Assembly (NCBI RefSeq): GCF_001957125.1
Contig: NZ_MPHJ01000001.1
Span: forward strand, 342,831 to 406,830
DNA: 64,000 nucleotides
DNA from: Shewanella sp. UCD-KL12
GTDB taxonomy: Bacteria > Pseudomonadota > Gammaproteobacteria > Enterobacterales > Shewanellaceae
Reading direction: 5' to 3'
The notes under the pieces are model-generated. The model was given only the letters and a program-made list of their open reading frames with translations. It had not been told where the DNA came from and did no database searches. Below are positions 34,617 through 43,784 of this stretch, piece by piece. The translations under genes were made by a program, and so were the position numbers. Numbering within the stretch: the first letter of the stretch is position 1; each line of letters starts with the position of its first letter.

Positions 34617-35186
34617 ATGAAGATATTCTGGTTAACGTTGATATGTTTATCAAGCCTGCTTTTTAGCAGTGAAACATTTGGCTGGAATGATAGTGATAAA
34701 GATGGAGTGCCAGATCTTAAGGATGCATGCCCCAAAACACCACTAGGCGTGCTTGTCGATGCTTCGGGTTGTGATAAAAACCGACTATTTAAATCAGTAT
34801 GTTTAAAGACAACCGAAGGCGACATTTATCCAGACTCTTGCAGTGAGAGTAGTGAACTTGTTTTAAACTTTGAGTTTGCCAAGTCTGAAGTGCTTTATTC
34901 GCAATGGTTAGTTCTTGCTCAAGTTAAGCAGTTTTTGCAACTAGAGGACGTTAAGCTATGTCTTATTGGTCACACTGATTCAGTAGGTAGTTTAGAAGCT
35001 AATCAGCGTCTTTCAGAGTCTAGGGCATCTAGTGTTAAACGTATCCTTGTTGAGGATTACGGTTTTGCTCCTGAGCGCTTTATCATTAAAGGTATGGGGA
35101 GCCTCACTCCAGTAAGCCTCAATGACACAGAGGTTGGCAGGGCCTTGAACCGACGGGTGAACTTCAAGGTTGTTTTACCTAATTAA
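34617..35186 (+). CDS. OmpA-like protein with a TSP3 calcium repeat
   Basis: A 189-residue exported protein. The signal MKIFWLTLICLSSLLFSSETFG is followed by a thrombospondin type 3 repeat, DSDKDGVPDLKDACPKTP (about residues 25-42), likely to bind calcium, and by an OmpA C-terminal peptidoglycan-binding domain with IGHTDSVGSLEANQRLSESRA and NRRVNFKV. The barrel of OmpA is absent, so it is probably periplasmic. Six Cys residues occur in the TSP3 and linker part. TAGG lies 7 bases before the ATG, inside a copy of a 14-base repeat (34597-34610, first copy 34447-34460). Confidence 0.87.
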   Translation: MKIFWLTLICLSSLLFSSETFGWNDSDKDGVPDLKDACPKTPLGVLVDASGCDKNRLFKSVCLKTTEGDIYPDSCSESSELVLNFEFAKSEVLYSQWLVLAQVKQFLQLEDVKLCLIGHTDSVGSLEANQRLSESRASSVKRILVEDYGFAPERFIIKGMGSLTPVSLNDTEVGRALNRRVNFKVVLPN

Positions 35187-35348
35187 ACGATTACATTGAG
35201 TCATATTGTTTATATTTTAGTTTATATTTTGGTTTAAATAGAGCGAAGAGAATGGCTGTCTATTAGCTAGCGATATGGACTGCTTTTTCGGTGCTAGATT
35301 TGAATTTTGTTAACCCAATATGTTTTGGGAATTTTTAGGGAGTAGTAA

Positions 35349-36173
35349 ATGGAAAACTTGGAAGGTTTGATCGAGCAAGCGCCAGAGCTTATCGTGACCT
35401 ATGGATTGAAGATTATTTTTGCACTTGTCATCTTTGTTATCGGTAAATATTTTGCCGGTCTTGCTAAGAAGTTATCTAGCAAGTTGATGACTAAGCGTAA
35501 AGTTGATCCTACTGTTGTCTCATTTGTGTCTAATATGGCGTGGTCACTGGTATTTGTATTTACCATAGTGGCAACCCTTGGACAGATTGGCGTACAGACA
35601 GCATCACTTGTCGCTGTAATTGGTGCCGCAGGTCTGGCTGTAGGCCTAGCACTGCAAGGGTCACTGTCTAATTTCGCGTCAGGCGTACTTATGGTAATGT
35701 TCCGCCCCTGCCGTGTAGGTGATTATGTCGAGGCTGCGGGTATTGCTGGTACCGTTAATGAGATCACTATCTTTTCAACTAAGCTACTGACACCTGATAA
35801 TAAGCTTATCGTCGCACCAAACTCTGCGATGATGGATGGCACGATTATCAACTATTCTGCGATGGAAACTCGCCGTGTCGACTTGGTTATTGGTGTTTCT
35901 TATGATGCTGACCTGTTAGAAGCGAAGAAGGTGCTAACGCGTATCATCGAGAAGAATCAGTATGTATTAAAAGATCCTGCATACACGATTGCAGTGTCTG
36001 AATTAGCAGATTCTTCGGTTAACTTTGTGGTTCGCCCATGGGTTAAAGGCAGTGATTACTGGCCTGCATATTTTGAAATTCTTGAGCAGATCAAAGTGGC
36101 ACTGGATGAAGCTAATATCGGAATTCCATATCCACAGATGGATCTTCATCTGAAAGAGACACCAGCAGCTTAA
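35349..36173 (+). CDS. mscS: MscS-type mechanosensitive channel
   Basis: A 274-residue small-conductance channel that releases solutes on hypo-osmotic shock. Three membrane helices occupy residues about 15-120; the pore helix includes VAVIGAAGLAVGLALQGSLSNFASGVLMV, with the glycine/alanine packing pattern of E. coli MscS. The beta domain (FRPCRVGDYVEAAGIAGTVNEI) and the C-terminal cytoplasmic vestibule (GIPYPQMDLHL) follow. Length equals that of E. coli MscS (about 286). AGGG precedes the ATG. A strong terminator lies 108 bases downstream. Confidence 0.94.
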   Translation: MENLEGLIEQAPELIVTYGLKIIFALVIFVIGKYFAGLAKKLSSKLMTKRKVDPTVVSFVSNMAWSLVFVFTIVATLGQIGVQTASLVAVIGAAGLAVGLALQGSLSNFASGVLMVMFRPCRVGDYVEAAGIAGTVNEITIFSTKLLTPDNKLIVAPNSAMMDGTIINYSAMETRRVDLVIGVSYDADLLEAKKVLTRIIEKNQYVLKDPAYTIAVSELADSSVNFVVRPWVKGSDYWPAYFEILEQIKVALDEANIGIPYPQMDLHLKETPAA

Positions 36174-36280
36174 GGCTAACGTCTTAATCAGCAATCATTG
36201 AAAGTTTTACTCGTCGCTAGCGCTCTGAGTGAGATGATTAGAAGCCGTGTTGATTGAGATAAGATAGCAGCACTTAGTAC

Positions 36281-36310
36281 AAAAAAAGGTCGGCATTGCC
36301 GACCTTTTTT
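36281..36310. terminator. Terminator after mscS
   Basis: AAAAAAAGGTCGGC, loop ATT and GCCGACCTTTTTT form a strong symmetrical hairpin that could act on both strands; the convergent TRIC-like gene ends 117 bases to the right. Confidence 0.9.
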
Positions 36311-36426
36311 GTGTCTGGAACACTTATGAAGATTTACCAGGGATGGCTTTAGAATCTTCGTTGTGGCTGGAACGGAACATCTAGGCTACAACCCCTAAGG
36401 AACTAGAGTCTAGTCCCTCTCTGGTT

Positions 36427-37143
36427 TTAATGTACTTCACCATATTGATAATCAAACTTTGGCATACCCCAATGATATTTTATGGCTAGCATTCGCAAGC
36501 CAAAGCCAAATGGTAAGCAGATAGCCAAGTTAACCCATTCGCTGATCCCGTAGGATTTTAAGCCAACATAAATTGCAGCTGTGAGTAGGGCGACCAAGGC
36601 ATAGAGCTCTTTCTTGAAAACGAGCGGTACCTGATTACACAAAATATCACGTATCACACCGCCAAAAACGCCTGTGATGACTCCCATGACTATTGCAACA
36701 ACTGGGCTAAACCCTAACAGCAAGGTTTTTTGCGCGCCAACAATAGAAAATACGGCTAAACCTAGTGCATCAATGGCTAAGAATAGCTTAGATAAGTAGC
36801 GCATAACGGGAGCAATAACTACGGTAAGCAGTGAGGCAAATGCGATGGCTAACAGGTAGTGAACATTTTCAACCCAAATTAGTGGGTAATTACCTAGCAT
36901 CATATCGCGCAAGGTGCCGCCGCCAATCGCTGTGGCACAACCGATAATCACAACGCCAAACAGATCCATCTGCTTTTTCCCTGCTGAAAGTGCTCCAGTC
37001 ATTGCTTCGGCAATGATACCTATGAGCCAGAGTAAACTGATAAATTGAACTTCCTGCATCTTACGCACGCCGACAAATAAAAGGACAGAGATTTTGCCTG
37101 ATAAATTATAAATTGCACAATGATAAAATTTGTTTTTATTCAT
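36427..37143 (-). CDS. TRIC-like/UPF0126 membrane protein (YicG family)
   Basis: A membrane protein with two UPF0126 repeats, each with three segments: GVVIIGCATAIGGGTLRDMMLG in the first and VVAIVMGVITGVFGGVIRDIL in the second. The repeat GGG/GGxxRD motif is the signature of the family related to trimeric intracellular cation channels; some bacterial members are glycine or cation transporters. The frame extends to 37143, but the usual family start is MQEVQFISLLWLIGIIAEAM at 37059; no clear ribosome site decides between them. It stands alone between mscS and ltaE. Confidence 0.85.
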   Translation of the reverse strand: MNKNKFYHCAIYNLSGKISVLLFVGVRKMQEVQFISLLWLIGIIAEAMTGALSAGKKQMDLFGVVIIGCATAIGGGTLRDMMLGNYPLIWVENVHYLLAIAFASLLTVVIAPVMRYLSKLFLAIDALGLAVFSIVGAQKTLLLGFSPVVAIVMGVITGVFGGVIRDILCNQVPLVFKKELYALVALLTAAIYVGLKSYGISEWVNLAICLPFGFGLRMLAIKYHWGMPKFDYQYGEVH

Positions 37144-37430
37144 TATTAAATCTAATGATTTAATGGTGCTCTTATTGGTTAACTGGTTGATTTTGTGTGT
37201 GTTGATTTTTTGTTATTCTTGGCCTGTTAATTTTACAGGTGGATTTATTGATGTTTGTTGGTGTGTTTGCGGTGAGTTTGAATGTAATCATAGTTAACGC
37301 TTGGCCAAAGTTCGTGCTTTATGACTTAAATTTAATATGCATAAATCAGCTTTATGAGATGAGGAAACGCTGGTACTAGCCATATTCTAAGAGTAATATT
37401 TGTGGCTTGTAATCATAAGCAGGGGCTCAG
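37144..37430. other. Divergent spacer between the TRIC-like gene and ltaE
   Basis: About 290 bases, AT-rich, with no open frame and no clear hairpin. It must hold the promoters of both flanking genes; TAATTTTACAGG near 37228 and similar stretches are too weak to call. Confidence 0.5.
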
Positions 37431-38441
37431 ATGATCGATTTTCGAAGTGATACAGTAACCAAGCCGACTGATGCTATGCGCAAGGCAATTGCATCGGCCG
37501 AGGTGGGTGATGATGTTTATGGTGATGATCCAACAGTTAACCGTTTAGAAGATATGGCAGCTGAGATGTATGGGTTCGATGCTGCGATTTTTACCTCTTC
37601 CGGTACTCAGGCAAACTTACTTGCCTTGATGGCGCATTGTGAACGTGGTGATGAGTATATTTGTGGCCAACAAGCGCATAACTATAAATTTGAGGGCGGG
37701 GGCGCGGCCGTTCTTGGCAGTATTCAGCCTCAGCCGCTTGCTAATCAAGCTGATGGCACTATTTTACTGAGCGATATCAAAGCTGCAATCAAGCCTGACG
37801 ATGTCCACTTTGCTCATACAAAACTACTGAGCTTGGAGAACACCATAGGTGGTCAGGTAATACCTCAAGCATATCTTGCACAGGCCCAAACTTTAGCCTT
37901 TGATAATAAGTTGAAAATTCACCTTGATGGCGCCCGGGTTGCGAATGCGGCCGTTGCACAAAATATTGCCATCAGTGATATCACCCAATATTTCGATTCA
38001 GTGTCTATCTGTTTATCAAAAGGCCTTTGTGCTCCAGTCGGTTCCTTGCTCTTAGGTGATGAGCGTTTGCTTACTAAAGCAAGGCGTTGGCGTAAAGTGC
38101 TTGGTGGCGGTATGCGTCAGGCTGGGATTTTGGCTGCAGCGGCCGAGTTAGCCATTACTGAGCAGGTTGAACGTTTATCTGATGATCATGATAATGCCAG
38201 CTATCTGGCCTCTCAGTTAAAAGCCTTTGATGAATTCGAGGTCGATTTTGCGTTAGTACAGACCAATATGGTGTTTGCTAAAGTTGAGCAAGGTGTAGAT
38301 ATAAGACGTATTGCAGCAGAGCTTAAGTCTTCGGGAATGCTTATCAGCCCTGGAAGCACGTTACGCTTGGTCACCCATGCAGATATTAGTCGAGAAGACA
38401 TCGATGTATTTATCTCGAAGTTGAAAAGCCTATTGAGATAA
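37431..38441 (+). CDS. ltaE: Low-specificity L-threonine aldolase
   Basis: LtaE cleaves L-threonine and L-allo-threonine to glycine and acetaldehyde with PLP. The 336-residue protein begins IDFRSDTVTKPTDAMRKAI and has VGDDVYGDDPTVNRLE, FTSSGTQANLLALMAH and the Schiff-base lysine in SICLSKGLCAPVGSLL. These motifs are diagnostic of this fold type I family. A hairpin terminator follows after 22 bases. It is a single-gene transcript. Confidence 0.96.
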   Translation: MIDFRSDTVTKPTDAMRKAIASAEVGDDVYGDDPTVNRLEDMAAEMYGFDAAIFTSSGTQANLLALMAHCERGDEYICGQQAHNYKFEGGGAAVLGSIQPQPLANQADGTILLSDIKAAIKPDDVHFAHTKLLSLENTIGGQVIPQAYLAQAQTLAFDNKLKIHLDGARVANAAVAQNIAISDITQYFDSVSICLSKGLCAPVGSLLLGDERLLTKARRWRKVLGGGMRQAGILAAAAELAITEQVERLSDDHDNASYLASQLKAFDEFEVDFALVQTNMVFAKVEQGVDIRRIAAELKSSGMLISPGSTLRLVTHADISREDIDVFISKLKSLLR

Positions 38442-38463
38442 TCTTTGTGTTCGCTTTATCCAT

Positions 38464-38491
38464 AAAAAAGTCTGCTTATGCAGACTTTTTT
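38464..38491 (+). terminator. Terminator after ltaE
   Basis: AAAAAAGTCTGC, loop TTAT and GCAGACTTTTTT form a perfect symmetrical hairpin. Confidence 0.92.
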
Positions 38492-38616
38492 ATGTGATGA
38501 ATATTTCTAGCGATAAACTTATACCAATCAGCATAAGAAAGTGATCGACTCAGCGTATTTTTGGACAGCGAAGAAGTAGGCGGCCAAAAAACTGAAAGGT
38601 GAGTTTTAGCGCTTCA

Positions 38617-39420
38617 TTAGTGCGCATGCCCGCCATGACCACCGCTTATTTGTCGGCCATCACTGGTATAAAACCCTGAACTACCATGTTGAATAAAACC
38701 TTGGGTGATCATCTTAGCGATAAATGGGTCAGATTCGCTGTCGCCCACATCGGCAAAGTCGATATCTTGGTAACCAGAGATCAAGTTCGTAAAGTCAGCT
38801 GATGAGACAGGGCTTATCTCAATAAGTTGATATGTTAGCTTGTGCTCGTTTTCACCTATGGTCAGTTTAAACGGTAAATTAAGCGATGTAGCCCACTCTA
38901 AGTCGATCTTCTGTCTCTTTTCATCTCCGCTGAAGGTTTGTAGTGTCATACATTTATGCTGGACACTACCAGTTTGATTGAGCTTTGACTGAACATGAGG
39001 TGAAACAAGATGAAATATCTGCTCAAGGTCATAATTGATATTGAGAGAGAGCAGATCGCCTGGGCGGTAACTTACCGAGCGTTTATCCATTGGGAAGTAT
39101 CGAACGTATTCACCATTTCTGTTCCAGGCTTCGAAGCTTTGCGGTGAACTTTTGTAGACAACAGAATCTTGGTATCGGATGAGCTGTAGCTGATGTTTAG
39201 CTTGCTGTGGCCCATTGGTTTGCGATACCTCATAAACTGCATTGAGTTGGTCTGGCTGTACATGATTACATGCTGACTCAAGGTTCGCAGGTAAATGACT
39301 GCTTTGAGGCTCTTGCTCAGAACTTGCATAAGCAGGTGCTGGTTGAGCAGAAGTTGAGTGAGCCGATACGGTTTGTACAAAACAGATGATTAAGGCGGCG
39401 CTAAGCAAAGAATACTTCAT
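38617..39420 (-). CDS. Secreted protein of unknown function, His-rich tail
   Basis: I do not recognise this 267-residue protein. It has a signal peptide MKYSLLSAALIICFVQTVSA, a low-complexity Ser/Pro/Gln stretch, a central beta-rich domain (residues about 60-220, with VYEVSQTNGPQQAKHQLQLI and VRYFPMDKRSVSYRPGD) and a glycine/histidine tail GGHGGHAH that may bind metal. Two Cys residues (Cys51, and one in HKCMTLQ) could form a disulfide. It lies 215 bases downstream of the two alkaline phosphatase genes on the same strand, with a decayed 12-bp tandem array in the gap. Cotranscription with the phosphatases is possible but not shown. Confidence 0.6.
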   Translation of the reverse strand: MKYSLLSAALIICFVQTVSAHSTSAQPAPAYASSEQEPQSSHLPANLESACNHVQPDQLNAVYEVSQTNGPQQAKHQLQLIRYQDSVVYKSSPQSFEAWNRNGEYVRYFPMDKRSVSYRPGDLLSLNINYDLEQIFHLVSPHVQSKLNQTGSVQHKCMTLQTFSGDEKRQKIDLEWATSLNLPFKLTIGENEHKLTYQLIEISPVSSADFTNLISGYQDIDFADVGDSESDPFIAKMITQGFIQHGSSGFYTSDGRQISGGHGGHAH

Positions 39421-39497
39421 AAAAACTCCAGTGCTTGAATCAATACTTGAATCAAAAAAGTTTGGCCGCCTTAGTTAGGCTAGACGGCCAGATGAAA

Positions 39498-39617
39498 GAA
39501 TTTACATAAGAACTTACATAAGAACTAATATAAGAGCTTAAGCAAAAGCTGAGACAAGAACCTATTCAAGTACTGATTTAAGTGTATGTAAAAGCACTTA
39601 TAAAAGAACCTGTAATA
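39498..39617. repeat. Decayed tandem array, about ten 12-bp units
   Basis: Ten successive 12-bp blocks with the rough consensus GAACTTANATAA, beginning GAATTTACATAA, GAACTTACATAA, GAACTAATATAA. The first three are close; later units keep the GA/GC start and the AA end. The array lies between the lipoprotein phosphatase stop and the unknown His-tailed gene. Stop codons occur in every frame, so it is not coding. Confidence 0.75.
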
Positions 39618-39635
39618 AGTCATTGTGCTCAGTGC

Positions 39636-41267
39636 TTATAAAGCCGCATCAGCTTTGACAACAAGATTCGCGGCATGGTTGATGACATGGAAAATGTGGT
39701 TCTGTTCTACGGTACCTTGCACTAAATGAGCGCCTGGACCACTTGCAAAAATCCCTACATCTTCACCTGCATGTGTCTCTGACTCTAAAGGCACTAAGGC
39801 TTCTTGATGAAAACCAGCGCTCTGAGTATCGACATAGTTAAGATCAAACCTGCCAGTTGCCACAGGATAGCCATAGCGCTCATCTCCACCAGTCTCAAGT
39901 GCAGCGTAGCCGCGACCATTGGTATAACCAACGGTGGTATATGGCAGACCGTTAGCATCGGTTGAGTTCGTTACTGCAGATATTCCACTTGAATCATTGC
40001 CTTTAACAAGGCCTAGAATAGGGTTGCCGCGTGTTGGGTAGCCTGCAATGGTAAACACATGGCTATGATCGGCAGTGACCATGAGCAAAGTGTCTTTCGT
40101 TGAGGTTTTCTCCATAGCAACGCGCACAGCTTCAGAAAGTGCAATTGTGTCATGTAGTGCTCTAGCGGCGTTACCTGCATGGTGTGCATGGTCGATGCGG
40201 CCAGCTTCGATGATAAGTACAAAGCCTTTATCATTCTTCTTAAGAATGTCGATTGATTTGGCTGTCATCTCTGCAAGTGATGGCTCACCTTCTGCGCCAG
40301 TTGTTACACGGTCATAGTCATACTCCATATGGGATGAGTTAAATAGACCTAATGCATGATCTGTGGTGGCAGGGTCTAAAGCCAAGAAGCTATCTCTGTC
40401 GGCCACATAGGCAGAGTTTTCATATTTTGTAGTCCACTCTGCGGTTAAATCACGACCATCAAGGCGTTTACCGCTTTTCCCCTCTGGGTCAGTCATTGTT
40501 GTCGGAATGAAGGCGCGTCGTCCGCCGCCCATAACCACATTAATACCTGCGCCATAGCTGTAATCTAACAGCTGCGCCGCGATATCTTTACATCCATTGG
40601 TTACTGCTTCTGCGGTCAAATCTGCATCACTTTCCCAGTTACGCTCAGGGCTGTGGGCATATGCTGCAGCTGGTGTTGCGTGAGTCACGCGGGCTGTTGA
40701 AATCACCCCTGTGGACATGCCGGCCATTGAAGCAAGCTCAACCGAGGTCATTAAGTCCTGTCCAGAGGTTGAAGCACAGTTTCCACGGGTGACACTTTCC
40801 GATTGTGAAAGCACACCAACATCAGTTTTAACCCCAGTTACCATAGCGGTCATGGTGCCTGCTGAGTCAGGAGTTTGGCCATCGACATTGTAGGTTTTTG
40901 CTAGGCCAAGATGAGGTAAAGTTTCAAATGACAGTGAGTTTTCCTCACCGGTTTTACCTTTAAGTTGTCCATCTAAGATACGAGCCGCTGTGACAGTGGA
41001 AACTCCCATGCCATCACCGACAAACAAAATGATATTCTTTGCCGCGCCGGCATCATTCTTAACCGAGATATCAGCCGCTTCAGTGACGCGGCGTTGGCCG
41101 TCGATAAACCACTCATTGACTGCTGTCCAGTCTTGACCATCGCTGCCGTTATTACCGTCGTTGCCATTGTTACCGTCACTGCCATTAGTGCCGTTATTAC
41201 CATCGCTTCCACAGGCGCTCAGACCTAAAATTGCTGCCATAGACAGTACTAGTAATTTCTTATTCAT
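39636..41267 (-). CDS. PhoA-type alkaline phosphatase, lipoprotein with Gly/Asn/Asp linker
   Basis: A 543-residue phosphatase. MNKKLLVLSMAAILGLSAC is a lipoprotein signal; next comes a collagen-like linker of G-x-x units (GNNGTNGSDGNNGNDG, residues about 23-48) rich in Asn and Asp. The phosphatase domain has VGDGMGVSTVTAARIL, the nucleophile Ser in PDSAGTMTAM, EAGRIDHAHHAGNA, VTADHSHVF and ETHAGEDVGIFASGP with metal ligands in place. GGAG precedes ATG 41267. It is 26 bases downstream of its paralog and cotranscribed with it. The linker probably holds the enzyme off the membrane; calcium binding by it is possible but unproven. Confidence 0.92.
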   Translation of the reverse strand: MNKKLLVLSMAAILGLSACGSDGNNGTNGSDGNNGNDGNNGSDGQDWTAVNEWFIDGQRRVTEAADISVKNDAGAAKNIILFVGDGMGVSTVTAARILDGQLKGKTGEENSLSFETLPHLGLAKTYNVDGQTPDSAGTMTAMVTGVKTDVGVLSQSESVTRGNCASTSGQDLMTSVELASMAGMSTGVISTARVTHATPAAAYAHSPERNWESDADLTAEAVTNGCKDIAAQLLDYSYGAGINVVMGGGRRAFIPTTMTDPEGKSGKRLDGRDLTAEWTTKYENSAYVADRDSFLALDPATTDHALGLFNSSHMEYDYDRVTTGAEGEPSLAEMTAKSIDILKKNDKGFVLIIEAGRIDHAHHAGNAARALHDTIALSEAVRVAMEKTSTKDTLLMVTADHSHVFTIAGYPTRGNPILGLVKGNDSSGISAVTNSTDANGLPYTTVGYTNGRGYAALETGGDERYGYPVATGRFDLNYVDTQSAGFHQEALVPLESETHAGEDVGIFASGPGAHLVQGTVEQNHIFHVINHAANLVVKADAAL

Positions 41268-41293
41268 AATTTGCTCCAATGAGTACTGTTTAA

Positions 41294-42799
41294 TTAGTAT
41301 TTAGTGCCGCCAAGCGATTGTGCTTGGTTGATAATATGGAAAATGACATTTTGCTCGATCACCCCTTGGGCCAAGTGAGAGCCTGGGCCTGTAGCGTGTA
41401 GGGTGATATCTTCACCTGCGTGGGTTTCGCTGCTTAATGGCACTAATGCTTGCTGCATGAAGTCTTTTTGCTTAGTGTCGACAGAGGTTAAATCATCTCG
41501 TTGACCAATAACGGCGCCAGGACCATTGGTATAGCCTAACGTGGTGTATGGCTTGCCATCATTTGCAACCGCGAGATCGCCACCCACATTATGAACTAAG
41601 CCTAAGATAGGGTTACCACGCTCTGGGTAGCCAGCAATGGTGAATACATGGCTGTGATCAGCGGTAACCATGATGAGTGTTTCATCTGGATTAGTGTTAT
41701 CAAATGCGGCTTTTACTGCGTTTGATAACTCAACCGTATCGACAAGCGCGCGGTGGGCATTACCAGCATGGTGGGCGTGATCGATACGACCAGCTTCAAC
41801 AATAAGTAAGTAGCCTTGCTCGTTCTTGTTAAGTATCTCGATAGACTTGGTGGTCATATCTGTCAGAGATGGCTCACCGGCTGTATCATCTAAGCGGTCA
41901 GCTTCATACTCCATATGCGAAGAGTTGAATAGGCCAAGCAGGTGATCAGTGCTGCTGGCATCGATGGCATCAAAACCTGCCTTATCCCAAACATAAGCAG
42001 AGTTGCTGAAATTCTCAGTCCAGGCTTGGGTCAAATCAACACCATCTGCGCGGCGACCAGATTTGTTTTCGCCATCAGTCACTGAATCTGGGATAAAGTT
42101 ACGACGACCGCCACCAAGTGCAACACTCAAGGCATTATCTTCATCACGCATAACCAGCTGATAGGCGATATCTTTACATTCATTGGTTAGCGCTTCTGCA
42201 GGTAAATTACTGTCAGCTTCCCAGTTACGTTCAGGGCTAGCGGCATAGGTCGCAGCAGGCGTTGCATGTGTAATGCGCGCTGTACTGACTACACCAGTAG
42301 ATAAGCCCTTGGCATTAGCAAGGTCAACTAAGGTCACTAGCTCATTACCTTTTGATGAAAGGCAGTTTGCACGAAGGCTTGCATCAGAGACTGACAAAAC
42401 ACCCGCTTTAGACTTAACGCCTGTCGCCATCGCCGTCATGGTGCCTGCTGAATCTGGTGTTTGCTGGTTGGTGTTATAGGTTTTGACTAAAGCTGTATTG
42501 GGAAATTGCTCGAAGCTGAGGAAGTTTTCTTCACCACCTTGATTACCCGGTAACTGTTGCCCTTGGTAAATTCGGGCAGCGGTTAGTGTTGAAACTCCCA
42601 TACCATCACCGACAAACAAAATGACGTTCTTTGCTTGGCTCTTTTTAGTTTGTTGGGTTTTATCGCTGACAAGTTGAGCACTTGTTTTAAACCATTGACT
42701 GCCAGTTTGTGTAGCAGGTAAAGCTGCAGCATTGGCTGCCATAGTCACTAAGCTGCATGACACGAGTGCAGCTATATTCTTCATATTAATCACTATCAT
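41294..42799 (-). CDS. phoA: PhoA-type alkaline phosphatase, periplasmic
   Basis: The upstream member of a tandem pair: about 500 residues, with signal peptide KNIAALVSCSLVTMAANAAA and the full alkaline phosphatase set: VGDGMGVSTLTAARIY, PDSAGTMTAM (nucleophile Ser), EAGRIDHAHHAGNA, VTADHSHVF and ETHAGEDITLHATGP. It lacks the lipobox and the collagen-like linker of the neighbour, so it is soluble. The two are close in sequence throughout and arose by duplication. The start is uncertain: ATG 42799, GTG 42793 and ATG 42784 are in frame near AAGGGTG. I see no convincing Pho box upstream. Confidence 0.92.
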   Translation of the reverse strand: MIVINMKNIAALVSCSLVTMAANAAALPATQTGSQWFKTSAQLVSDKTQQTKKSQAKNVILFVGDGMGVSTLTAARIYQGQQLPGNQGGEENFLSFEQFPNTALVKTYNTNQQTPDSAGTMTAMATGVKSKAGVLSVSDASLRANCLSSKGNELVTLVDLANAKGLSTGVVSTARITHATPAATYAASPERNWEADSNLPAEALTNECKDIAYQLVMRDEDNALSVALGGGRRNFIPDSVTDGENKSGRRADGVDLTQAWTENFSNSAYVWDKAGFDAIDASSTDHLLGLFNSSHMEYEADRLDDTAGEPSLTDMTTKSIEILNKNEQGYLLIVEAGRIDHAHHAGNAHRALVDTVELSNAVKAAFDNTNPDETLIMVTADHSHVFTIAGYPERGNPILGLVHNVGGDLAVANDGKPYTTLGYTNGPGAVIGQRDDLTSVDTKQKDFMQQALVPLSSETHAGEDITLHATGPGSHLAQGVIEQNVIFHIINQAQSLGGTKY

Positions 42800-43216
42800 C
42801 ACCCTTATTTTATTGAAGTCTGTTGGGATTACATTTTTAGACGCGATGATTGTCGGTGATCTGTATGACGGAAATGGGTAGGAATTGTGTAGCTTTTGTG
42901 ACTTGCTTGCATCTTTGCAACAAGTGAGCGTTGAAGCATGCTTGGATTACTGGTTTCTCGAGGTGAATAGTATTTTGGGTTAATAGTGTTTGAATGACCC
43001 CACAACGTTATTTGGGTGATGTTTGTGCAGGCTTGGGCCTTTATGGTGCGCAATACTATGAGAGGGGAGTTTTAACTTACTGTTTTTATATTGTTTATCT
43101 ATTTGGTCTGACTCTTGCTACTACTTTGGAGGTATCTGTTTGTCGAGCTAAACCCAACTCGCCATTAAATATGATGTCTACTATTAGCCAAAGACTTGTT
43201 AGAGGATGTGCATACA

Positions 43217-43585
43217 ATGAAATATTACAGTCGAAGATTTATTAAGCCTGAACATTTAAATCCTGCCAATGCGCTGTTTGGTGGGCAACTGTTAAGCTGG
43301 ATTGATGAGGAAGCGGCAATTTTTGCCGGGTGCCAGATGAACAGTCAGAGCATAGTGACTAAAATTATCTCCGAAATTAATTTTAGAACGCCAGCTAGAC
43401 AAGGCGATGTGATTGAGTTCGGGCTTGAGTTAGTCAGTGCAGGTTCTAGTTCAATCACAGTTCGCTGTATGGTGAGAAATAAAGTAAGCCACCTCCCTGT
43501 TGTCTGTATCGATAAAATGGTCTTTGTAAATGTTAATGAGCAAGGCTTACCAACACCTCATAAGATCAGGGCAAACGCAGCATAA
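43217..43585 (+). CDS. Hotdog-fold acyl-CoA thioesterase
   Basis: A 122-residue thioesterase of the ACOT/YciA type. FIKPEHLNPANALFGGQLLSWIDEEAA holds the catalytic Asp and the substrate pocket; IISEINFRTPARQGDVIEFG and ITVRCMVRNK follow. The enzyme hydrolyses acyl-CoA of unknown chain length. ATG at 43217 follows AGAGGATG; an in-frame ATG-like start 21 bases earlier overlaps it. It stands alone before the BCCT gene. Confidence 0.9.
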   Translation: MKYYSRRFIKPEHLNPANALFGGQLLSWIDEEAAIFAGCQMNSQSIVTKIISEINFRTPARQGDVIEFGLELVSAGSSSITVRCMVRNKVSHLPVVCIDKMVFVNVNEQGLPTPHKIRANAA

Positions 43586-43784
43586 ACTGGATAGGGGCAG
43601 GTACTAAGCACCTAACTAAGACTGTCGATGATAGAGGCTGGAGAGATCTAGCTTCTGTTCTCTGTGTTTTTCATTGATATTTCATTGATAGAGTATGGTA
43701 GGCTTTCACCATATGAATATCATCTTCTGCCGAGCTGTGGCAGGGATTGTTACCTAGCAGCACCGTGAGCCTTACCTCGCTATT

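Noticed and set aside
36003..36194. Small leftward frame at the end of mscS
   Set aside because: A shadow of the MscS C-terminal coding sequence.
42803..42910. A possible Pho box before the alkaline phosphatase pair
   Set aside because: Only one half-site (GTCATA on the minus strand) is present; the second repeat 11 bases away does not match.
42994..43245. Rightward frame of 83 codons before the thioesterase
   Set aside because: It overlaps the thioesterase start in another frame, lacks a ribosome site and resembles no protein family.
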